The notes beneath the pieces are model-generated. The model did not search any database. It was given only the letters and a program-made list of their open reading frames with translations, and was not told where the DNA came from. Positions 1-11,100 of a stretch of DNA of 64,000 bases are shown piece by piece. The stretch comes from Nemertoderma westbladi (Eukaryota > Xenacoelomorpha > Nemertodermatida > Nemertodermatidae). The stretch is taken from positions 1-64,000 of the forward strand of contig JAUCBJ010000050.1 in the NCBI GenBank assembly GCA_032718475.1, read 5' to 3'. The position numbers and the translations under genes are program-made. Every line of letters begins with the position of its first letter. Position 1 is the stretch's first letter.

Positions 1-1209
1 AGGGATGGGGAGTGTTATTAGTCGATGCGAAGAACGCTTTCAATTCCATCAATAGAATCACAGCTCTGTGGAATATTCGAATTTTCTGGCCTCGATGTGC
101 TCGATTCTTTTTTAATACCTACCGAGGTTACTCAATTCTGGTTCTCCATGGGCCTTCCGGAACTCTCCATTTACTCAGCAGAGAAGGATTCACACAGGGA
201 GACCCACTGTCAATGCTGGGATATGCTGTCGCTGTCTACCCCCTTATCCTAGAACTGAAATCTGATGAATATAATGGTTTGCAGACGATTCAGAGAACGT
301 GGGCGAATTGATAAAGCTTCAAGAGTGGTTCATTCTCCTCATAAAGCGTGGACCATCCTATGGGTATTTCCCAGAGCCTGATAAATGCACCCTTGTCGTT
401 GATAGTGGTGATGAGACAACTGCACTCCATTTATTCAGTGGACTCGGCATCAATGTGGATGGGAGTGGTGTGGTAAATGGTACCAGGACTCTGGGTGGAT
501 TCGTCGGTGATAACAGTCTCCTAAATCAGTATATATCTTCAAAGGTTTCCAAGTGGGAGGCTGACATAGAACGCCTTGCAGAGATTGCCGTCAACCAACC
601 ACAAGCCGCCTACTCAGCCATAACACGCTCACTGCAATTTCAATGGGGATTTCTCCAGCAAGTGATGCCATCTAGCACAAAGGAACTGTATACACCAATA
701 GAGAACGCCTTGCGTGACAAGTTCCTTCCAGCGATTATGGGTGGTTCAGTTTCCAATGTGGAACGGAAGCTGCTTTCCTTACCAGTAGGCAAAGGTGGCT
801 TGGGAATCCCTGATCCGACTCAGACAGCAACTACCTCACTAGAGACTTCTCGATCCGCAACGCAAGTGGCATGTGAAGCAATCAAAAGTCGATCAGAAAT
901 TAACTTTTATGAACATGGACGCTCCGTGAAGGAGGCACGGCAATCCCACTCCAAGCAGGCATGTGAACACGCCGACAACATCCTTGATTCGGTGCAGAAC
1001 GAATTACCCCCATCTCGTCGACGAGCAGTTGGAAGGACCTCATCATCGACTTCGAGTTGGCTGACAGCACTTCCACTCAAGTCACAAAACTTCGATCTGG
1101 CAGCCAATGAGTTTAGCGATGGACTCTGTCTTCGCTATGGACGTCCTCTAGTGGATGCACCCACCAACTGTGATGGCTGCGGTTCAGCATTCACGCTCTC
1201 ACACAATTT
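1..1209 (+). pseudogene. Non-LTR retrotransposon reverse transcriptase, frameshifted, cut at both ends
   Basis: The first frame (from 12) shows fingers/palm residues DAKNAFNSI and the block [10 protein letters not shown]. The catalytic box is in a second frame: codons at 275-289 read WFADD, followed by a thumb region (KRGPSYGYFPEP, TRTLGGFVG, QPQAAYSAITRSLQ) to a cysteine motif CDGCGSAFTLSH at 1169-1204. The frame change falls between about 230 and 274, so the copy is inactive. The RT family whose palm continues into a YFPEP-type thumb and a C-terminal CDxCG motif is a LINE group seen in many invertebrates. The region after the zinc-ribbon-like motif is lost here, but a matching C-terminal segment exists at 57880-58310 on the other strand. 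The 5' part lies outside the window. Assignment as RT is secure; the clade is uncertain. Confidence 0.85.
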
Positions 1210-1963
1210 TCAGGTTGTACAGTTTGCAGGGTTATCAACACTATTTTACTATAGCTATATATATGTTTGTCTTCTGTCTTTCCTCCACTTTTTGGCCATA
1301 TTTCATTAATATTCTGTGCAGGTTATTGTTATTGTTATTGTTATTTACCATTAATTAATAATCTTTATATATTTTAGAATACTGTATGTATGTACGATCT
1401 TAACATATTGATTTCAATCAATAACACTGCTCTCGAACTTCAGCTAATTATTTAAAGAACTTGATTTCTTTCCATTACTATCAATAAAAATAAAATCAAA
1501 GATAATTTGACATTAATTGCTTATTAGTTGTAACCCAGAATCAATTATCTAATGTGCCATTCAGCTGAATGGATTTGAGCAATTGCCAAGATACAGAGTG
1601 GGATCTCTCTCTGACCATAGGTAAATAACATTTTACCCAGCTGATAGCTCCTTCCCTTCGAATACAACAAAAACTCACTCAGCACTATTTGGGCACAGTG
1701 CTTTAAATGCTACAGCCTTGCCCAAGCCCGGCTTTCATCCTTCAGTGATCGATATTATGGGAACCAGTGGAGATCACCCAAGGTGGTGGGTGAACAGGCA
1801 TAGCATGGCATGCCTTGGCTTAACAAACCTAATAGATTCTCCCATGAATTATTCTGTTTGCTTATTGGTATTTCTATGTAGTCCTCTTCTTCGTCATAAC
1901 CATGGCTTAACTACCTGTTACCCAGTATACTGATGACCCAGCGACCGATTAACATTTACTAAC
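1210..1963. other. No gene seen
   Basis: AT-rich DNA between the LINE remnant and the last visible exon of the crystallin gene. Short ORFs here (for example 1718-1933) show no family motif. If the crystallin gene continues leftward, this is part of its next intron. Confidence 0.5.
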
Positions 1964-2141
1964 CTCAAAGTGTTCTTTACTGAATAGAACAATGTCATTA
2001 AGGCAGGTGTTGTTATCAACTGTTAGCTGCATTCGTTTCGCCGATGAAACCAAGTTATTTCCAACAGGAAGTAACGAATCATAAACAGGATAGACCCCGG
2101 GGTGGAGTTTTAGACTACCAACGCCATTAAAGTTATTACCC
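1964..2141 (-). CDS. Crystallin gene exon f: motif B of domain 3 and start of domain 4
   Basis: The acceptor is ATTTCAG before 2141 and the donor is GTTAGT after 1964. One nucleotide completes the GAG codon split with exon e, followed by 59 codons. The exon reads GNNFNG, then [11 protein letters not shown] (the LxPGxY signature) and GNNLVSS (calcium-type motif), then a linker and [12 protein letters not shown], the beginning of another motif A. It ends in phase 0, so another exon must follow to the left; none was found in 1-1963. Confidence 0.9.
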
Positions 2142-5100
2142 CTGAAATTATCATAGTCAATAATTATGGAATGAAAATTCAAAAAATATTACTTATTATT
2201 ATTAGAGATAATATTCACTAAAAGTTACGGGAAAATACCTCTCGAACTTTTAATCGAACTTGTTTCGAACTTGCTTAAGTTCGCGTGGCTCCTACTACTA
2301 CTACTAGGATCGGCATGCTGCATTGCAGCTGCATTTATTACAATGCTGTGCCGGCTTGTCGAAAAAATTGCGCCGCCACAACTCCCTATCACCCATGACA
2401 TTTGCTAGATCATCCGCATCTTCAAGACCAGTGTCCTTTAAGATGCGTCTCAAGAAAGTCATGGGCTGTCCACCATGCTTATTTACTCCATGAGGCTGCC
2501 AAAGTACAAGATTATGCACTGGCTGGTCCTCACGGCGAAAGTAATGTCCTGCAAAGCGGAGGCGATTTTGTTCTAGTGTCAAGCTTGGGGGAACCAATGA
2601 GACACCTCCAATGTTATGTAGTGTCTGGTTGGAGATGTGTGCATTGTACTTGACACAATGAACCCGGCGTAGGATTCTTGTGAATGTGCCATCCAGAGAT
2701 TTGGTGTCCTCAGCAGTTAGAGCCCAGCATGGACTCCCATAGAGGAGTACTGGAACTACTGCTGCTCTAAATAACCGGACCTTAAGTTTCCGATTAATTC
2801 TCGGTGACTTCCAAATCCTAGAAAGCCTATTCAAGGCTGCCCATGCCTTTCCCTTACGTTTTCGAAGGTCCTCACCTGACTTCCGGATCCATGATCCCAG
2901 GTAATAGAAGTCATCCACATGCTCAAGCATACCCTCTTTTGAGCTTATGCTCATCCGATCAGAGACTTGCTGAGGACTTTCAAAGTTAACTGTCAAAATT
3001 TTGGTCTTTCTGGAGTTAATAAAAAGACCAACACTAGAAGCAGCATGTTCTAATGAGCTGAGGAGCCGTTGGGCTCCCTCTAGTGATTCTGAGAGTACTC
3101 CTAAGTCATCAGCAAAGTCTAGATCAGTTAGGTACTTGGCAGGATTTCCTCGACTTCTGGAGCCAGTAGGTGGAGTTATCATCACCCCATCATCATTATG
3201 ATGATCTAAGGACATGCGTAGAACATAGTCAACAACAATTATGAACAAGAATGGTGCAAGTGTGTCTCCCTGGAGGACGCCCCATAACACTTCAAATGGT
3301 TCTGTGTCACCGTTGACAGTAGACACAAATGTTGTCGAACCATCGTATACTGATCTGATTGCTGCAATAATTTCATCAGGAATCCCATATAATGAAAGTA
3401 TGCTGAACATACGTGAGCGGGAGACTGAATCAAAGGCCTTGAAGAAGTCAACAAAGATAAGCCAGATGCCTGTCTTTCTTTTTTGATAACTCTTCAATTA
3501 TCCTTCTAAGTGCCAAAATGGGCTCCATGGTCCCACGACCTTTACGGAACCCATTCTGATTTCCACGGAGCAGTCTCTCAATGGGATCCCTGATGCGATT
3601 TAATAGAATTCTATTGTATAGGACACTTCTGCATAGGAGATATCGCCAATGGGAATATCTGGGAGTACAGACTCAGACACTTTTACTTCTAAAAGGTTAT
3701 CAGGCAATACCCTGTCATTATTGAGGAGCTTTTCAAAGTGGGCCTTGCAACCATTGAGGTGATCGGCTGGTGATTCAGCCTTAACCTTGGTGGTTGGTTG
3801 ACTTTTCCACCCAGTAAGTAAGTTGATCAATTTCCATGCCTGGGATGATTGCCTGCTGTCGTCAGCATCATTGATGGCATCAAGCTGATAGTTTTTTAGC
3901 TCCTGTAGATTAACAGAGTATTGTCTGTTCAGGGACCTAGATGCAGCCTTAACTGCATTCTTGGCCGCTGTAGTCTGTGTGAGTCGGGACTCATTCAGCG
4001 CCTTATAGTGGTCATTTCGGCACTTCTGAATTTTGTTGTCAGTCCAGGGGGCCCATTTCCTGTTTCGAGGGTATACAGGAACTGTTTCTGCAGCCGCTAA
4101 CTTAACTGCTTCTGTGAAGGCAGTATAGCCCTCACAGTGATCTGCCGCCTCAGAGTCAAGAACCTTATACCTGTTGCTCAGCTGTAGTGTGAAGCTGGAT
4201 CTCACACTTGGCTGTTGCAACAGAGAGGACCAGTCATGCCGCGGCAAGGCAGATTTCCTTGTTCTGCTAGCACGCAGACTAAGTCTTACCTTGGCCACAA
4301 TAAGGCGGTGATCACTGGAGAAGGGTCGTAGTGTAAATGCATTGCAGTCTTGTATAGAGCTCCTGTATTTCCTATGAAATGAATATGGTCTATCTGGGAC
4401 TTGTGACCATGAGTCCATGAGTCCATGAGGTAATGGTGAAAAATATCGAGACTTGAAAAATATCGAGAGTAAAAATAACGAGAGTAAAAATATCGAGAGT
4501 AAAAATAACGAGTGTTGAAAATTAACGTGATTAAAAAATATTGAGAGTAAAAATAACACGAGATGAAAAATATCGAAAGTAGCGAGTGTTGAAAAATATC
4601 GAGTGTTGAAAAATATCGAGAGTAAAAATATCGAGTGTTGAAAAATATCGAGAGTAAAAATATCGAGTGTTGAGAAATATCGAGAGTAAAAATAACGAGT
4701 GTTGAAAAATATCGAGAGTAAAAATATCGAGTGTTGAAAAATATCGAGTGTTGAAAAATATCGAGAGTAAAAATATCGAGTGTTGAAAAATATCGAGTGT
4801 TGAAAAATATCGAGAGTAAAAATATCGAGAGTAAAAATATCGAGAGTAAAAATATCGAGTGTTGAAAAATATCGAGAGTAAAAATATCGAGTGTTGAAAA
4901 ATATCGAGAGTAAAAATATCGAGAGTAAAAATATCGAGTGTTGAAAAATATCGAGTGTTGAAAAATCTCGACTGTTGAAAAAAATCGAGTGTTGAAAAAT
5001 ATCGTGTGTTGAAAAATATCGAGTGTTGAAAAATATCGAGTGTTGAAAAATATCGAGTGTTGAAAAATAGCGAGTGTTGAAAAATATCGAAAAATATATT

Positions 5101-8100
5101 GCATTTTACTTTAGCATTTTATTTAGAATTATGGAACAATATTGCAGTGCATGGGTTACAACAGTGCAAGTGAATGGCATTATGTAATACACCTTGGGTA
5201 CCCATTTACCAGATTTATTATACTAGCTAGTTTTTGCTATTTTTTTAATAAATATTATAAAAGACGTGCTAGCTATAAATTTTGATAAATATTATAAATA
5301 TTGTTAAATATTATATTAGAACACGTACTGTATAAGCTACCAAATGTTGATAAATATTGTTGTTCTAGAACATTTTTAGTAAAAAAATTATCATACAACC
5401 CTTATTTAAAAAAATTGTTACTATCAATTTTTTTACTCTCGATATTTTTCAACATTCTATATTTTTCAACACTCGATATTTTTACTCTCGATATTTTTCA
5501 ACACTCGATATTTTTCAACACTCGATATTTTTCAACACTCGATATTTTTACTCTCGATATTTTTCAACACTCGATATTTTTACTCTCGATATTTTTCAAC
5601 ACTCGATATTTTTACTCTCGATATTTTTCAACACTCGATATTTTTACTCTCGATATTTTTCAACACTCGATATTTTTACTCTCGATATTTTTCAACACTC
5701 GATATTTTTACTCTCGATATTTTTCAACACTCGATATTTTTACTCTCGATATTTTTACTCTCGATATTTTTCAACACACGGTATTTTTACTCTCGATATT
5801 TTTACCCTCGATATTTTTACTCTCGATATTTTTACCCTCGATATTTTTACTCTCGATATTTTTTGAACTCTCGATATTATCGTTATTTTTCAACACTCGA
5901 TGTTTTTACTCGCGTTATTTTTACTCTCGATATTTTTCATGTCTCGATATTTTTCAATATAACCGTCCATGAGACTAAGTCTATAGCTTTCCAGTTCGCT
6001 TCTTGAACTGGGTTCCAGCCGAAAACAATCCATTTCCAGAGATAAAATCCTGAAGATGGATGGAATTAAAACTATTGCTATAGACCCAGGGCGATGTAGG
6101 TGATTGATGCAGACTTGCATTAAAGTCTCCCAGGAATGTTAAGAATGCATGCTGATCCACTCCATCAGTAGCTGCTTGTAGACTGTGATAGAAATTTTCC
6201 ACCTCCTCTACAGGGGCAACACTAGTTGGAGAGTAGCACACAATCAGAACCACCTTAGGAAACTTCTTAGCCAGTCTTCCAGAACATGAGAAGTGGCAAC
6301 GGAAGATGCGGTTAGAGATTTGGTCTATTTTGTCCAATGCTGCATGTGCAGTTGGATTTATCAATAGACCAATTCCACCGTTGCCACTATCATCTGCTGA
6401 TGCAAGGGCGAGTCGCCAACCGCCCCCCATGTCCTTAATCAGAACCTCATCAGTCTGTCCAGTCTGCATTCGGTGCTCTTGAACACCCACTGTGCTAAGA
6501 GAAAGCTTATCTGCCAAGGCAGTCAGCTCACATTGTCGCATTGGGGACCCGAGTGTTAGGATGTTTACTGAGGCTAGTCTAGTGACTTGCCTCAGATTCA
6601 CCAATGGCTTTGTTGGTCGGGGTGGAACATGAGAGTAGCCTCCAACTCCAGAATCCTTCTCCCCCTCACAATCTGGCCTCCCTGGTGACCCAGGGTTTGG
6701 GCCAGAAAGGTCATCAGGAAAGGGACTCAAAGAATTGTTGGCTGCTCTCTCTCCTGTAGGGGGTGATACAGGCAGCTGGTCAGGAGATAACTGACGCCTG
6801 TGAGGCCGATTGTGTCCGGTAATTCCACTGGCCTCTAGTGGCCGGACCTCCGCATTACTAATGTAATCCATAGTGGGGGTTGGGGGTGCTTTTTTGCCGA
6901 GTCAGCTCTAGGGGCAAATACCACACCCTGGCTTGCCATTCCACAGGGTGGGTGTCGCAGTGGAGTCAGATATGAGGCCCATCACCAATATCTACTCTGG
7001 CGCACATGACCCACCATTGGCTGTGCAGCTCATTTGCTGGGTCATGCCCTAAACCCCTGCTGCCAGGTGCAGGGGTTTAGGCGTGGGGACAGGTCCCTGG
7101 GCCCACGAACGTGTTCAATAGATTAAATAGGAGGGCAAGAGTCAGAGAAAGGTGGTTGAACTGGTTAGCGCTACTGATCAGGCCTGATAGGTCGAAACGT
7201 AAGTACACAATTCTAATTAATTCCCAAACACTTGACTAACTCAAATACTTTCCAAATGCCGCTAGAAACAATGAAAGAACTGATAGCGTTATCTATGTGT
7301 CCGTGGTGAATAGCGAACTTCGCTACATCATCTACAAGCTCTGATGCACGACCTCCAAAATTTTGATCTTTAAATAGCATAATCCCATCCTGGAAAAAAT
7401 ACAGTGATTATGTTTAACAATATAATATGGAAACAAACAAAGAGAGAGAGAGCAATATTTCTTTAAAAAATATATTTGCCGAGTTATTGCGATTTAAATA
7501 ACCAAAATTAACAACATCGAAATATCAGGCGGTTTCAGTAACTTCTCAATTTGATGAATAACATAGCAACAGTTGCCAAGCACAGTTGATTGTCTAATAT
7601 ATATAATTTATTAACTTTATTATGAAAATCAAGGCGTTTTTAGAACTAAAGTTCTTTAAATTTATATAATAACTATTTACATACAGTACTTGTGTGTAAA
7701 GTAGCACTTTACAGTGTGATGATTCGAGTGGCTTTGTTACACGAACGAACGTTAGTGAGTGAGTGAAAATAAAGCCACAAGGATCAGAACACTGTAAAGT
7801 ACTTTGCAACAAATATGTATGTAGTTTTATTCCAAAATTTTATATAAAAAATCAAAAATCAAAATAAAAAAATAAAAAATAAAAAACAAAAATTATATGT
7901 ACATATACATTATAAGTGATAGAAACTGCACAAATTATATTAGTTGCTGTATAAATAAATGTAAAATTGACATAAATTATGTTATAAATAAGTTAGCTTC
8001 TATTTATGGTGGCGTTTGCAACCATGTTATAATAATATAGCTAGGCCCTACTGGTTACTAATAGCTATACCCCGCCTACCGGTAGGTAATGCAGTAGGCC

Positions 8101-11100
8101 TATCTGGCTGTCAGCCAAATTTCCACCTATTGTTTACATGGTTACCCATGACTGCGTTAAGTAATGTCCCCTTAGTGGACATTACTTAACGCCGACAATG
8201 GTTACCACGTAAACAATAACACCAAATACAATACTAAATGTACAGGCCAATACAATGCTGTAATGCCCTCTAAAGTTGTAAAGTGCTAATTACATCTCGC
8301 TGTTAATACTAACGGCGTTGAGTAATGTTAAAATTTTGGAATAAATTTTATTCCTTGCGTTTTTTCTATGAAAAATTTTATAGTGTCGTAATTCAGTGAG
8401 ACGCCCCCCCCCCCCCCCCCCCCCCCCTAATTTTTCTACAAATCATAATGAGATTGCATGAAATTTGAAACCGAGATAGTTTCACCTACCTCCTGACCAC
8501 TGACTGGGTGAGCCAGAATTTTTATTTTTGCTTTCTATCTTTAGCTACAAGCGTTTAAAAAAAGTGTCTCCAGCGATATTACACCAGTTACACCGCAGTT
8601 ATTCTTATACCTTATAGCTGTTTGTTTGTACCAATGGAAAGCTGGCCCTGCAATGATTCCAAATATGTAACACAATTTAAATTTCGTTGAAAAATAGCTG
8701 AGATATGGGCGTTCAAATGTTGCATGGTTATGCACCTGCGCGAGGCTCTTATATTCTATTTAATAGCGTGTCACTGAATTACGACACTATATTCTGGGAC
8801 ATGGTGTACCTATTTTAGTTGATACAATATATTTATTATAAACGCAGTTGTTACTGTCGGTAGTGTACACAGTACACGTTCTTGGGGCCATCGCGCAGGA
8901 CGAGGCTCAGTTTCAGATACAGATTAAAATTGAGCAATTCTATCCCAAAATCGGTACTTAAGAAATTTAAATAAATAAATAAGAAATTTAACCAAACCGC
9001 CTATAAGAATAAATCAAAGAAGAAAGAAATGTTCCCCTTACCTTATGCCGATAGTATTGATACTGAAATATTAATTTATCTTGTCAATACCTCAACGAAA
9101 TCATTTAGGTAATATCTAAAGAATCACCATTAAATTCAGCCAATCGTTGTGCGAGATAGAGCAAGCTGAGTGGTGAGATGATTGTTGGCCTACTGTTTCC
9201 CATCTAGGCAATATCAAGAATGCCGAGACTGGAAGTATAGAGTGACTGTCATGGAGCGATCTTGTTGGTAATTAATGCATGGATTAGTAATTCCTAATCA
9301 TGCTGGGAGAGGTACCATTTAATTTTAGCTAAGTTGCATAAGTGAAAAAATGCCTACCGAACGCATTTTTTAATTTTCTTAGCGAAAGTTAGGTGCGAGT
9401 CTATCGCAAAACCAATATCCCTTGCACTGTCACTTGTCTGAATTATATCATCACCTATCCTGATTTTTGGTGGATCTTTTTGTGCACCAAAACGATTTTG
9501 TATGAGGATAAATTCCGTTTTGTCCGTTTTCAATTTAAGTTGGTGTGCCATCATCCAATTTTTTATGTCCCGAAGACAATCTTCAGTTATATCAACAATA
9601 GAGTTGGAATTATTGTGGTGGAATGAGATGTATACTTGGGTATCATCTGTGTATAGGTGGTACTGTAGGCCGTGTCTTTTGATTACAGAAGATAGAGATC
9701 TCATGTATATCGAAAAAAGGATTGGGCCCAGCACAGAACCCTGTGGTAAGCCATATGGGAGATCTTTGTAGTCATAAAAACTGTTTCCAATACGAACCTG
9801 CTGTCGTCTACTTTTCAGATATGACTTAAACCACTCAAGAGCCTGGCCCTTAATACATATCTCATGTTCTGATATTTGAAGTAGCATTGAGTGATCCACA
9901 GTTTCAAACACCGCAATAATATCGAAATAATCATCAAAACAGCCAATCCTTTATCTATATCCATTAAAATATCTTTGTTTAACTTTATCGCCGTCCCATC
10001 TTTTAAGAAAGATAGGCTGATTTTAAAACCCTCTCAGGCACAAGAAGTCAGTCACTATCAGTCACAGTCACTATAAGGAGCTCAAACGCTCCTCTGCTCA
10101 TTGAAGCAGGTTTCTTCTAGTGTTGGTCTTTTTGATAACTCCAAGAAGACCTAAATTATGGTAGTGAAACTTGACAGCCCTTAAGAAATGTCTTTGTAAG
10201 GGCAAAAGCTCCAGGAATGGCAAAATTGAACATTCGATGACTTCTGCTATTTGGGATCATGGATCCGAAAGTCAGGTGAAGACCTACGGATTCGAAAGGG
10301 GAAGGCATGTGGGGCATTGAATAGTCTGTCCAGGATTTGGAAGTCCCATATAATAAAACAGAATCCCAAGGTTCAAATATTTAGGGTTGTAATAGTTAGT
10401 ACCAGTACTTTTTTTTATGTGAGTCCATGTTGCTCTCTAACTGCAGAGAATTCCAAATATCTGGATGGCACTTACACCATTACATCCCCTAAAAATAGGA
10501 ACCTGTTAGGAACAGCTGGCTTACCATTTGCCTACTTCCTATAAACATGATAATAATACCATGATTGTTTTCATGTTTTAGTAAACATAAAGTATTTAAC
10601 GTGTATAAACAATAAGCATAAAATATTAGTCAAATATATCTAACCTGTGGTAATGGTCGTAATGACCTGATGTTGTTTTCAAAATATGGATCAAAATCAG
10701 AGGGTTGTTCGAAGCTACCGGGGTCGAGGATCAGGTACTCTCCAGTGAACAGAATTCCTGTGTAGAGAATCCAGGAACCGCATGGAATCTATAAGGTTAA
10801 AGAAATACCAATCGAATATATATAAGGCCATTTAACAACAGAAAGGAATATTAACATTCGTAACCACAGTAGAGACTCACTTGAATACTAGAAGTTTTTT
10901 GGTCGAGGTCCCCCAGATATTTTTTCCCTCCAGAAGCAAACAGCGTTTTCGATTTTCCACCAAAATAGGGTTCATCATACAAAGTAATTTCGTTGCAGAT
11001 CTGCAATTATTTAGTCAACTAATATATATACGAAATTAGTCTACCGAAATAGACTAATAAGGTTTATAAATTAAACTCAAAAAAATATCAATCGTAAATT

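Noticed and set aside
2402-2653. Plus-strand ORF repeated at 24406, 49674 and 16452
   Set aside because: It recurs only because it is the antisense of the RTE C-terminus.
4286-5104. Long minus-strand ORF of repeated [13 protein letters not shown] peptides
   Set aside because: It is the translation of the foldback arm's tandem repeat; the opposite arm gives the same peptides on the plus strand (5301-5972).
4429-5964. CRISPR-like look of regular repeats
   Set aside because: Units are contiguous without unique spacers, alternate between two types and form inverted arms with target duplications; the context is eukaryotic.
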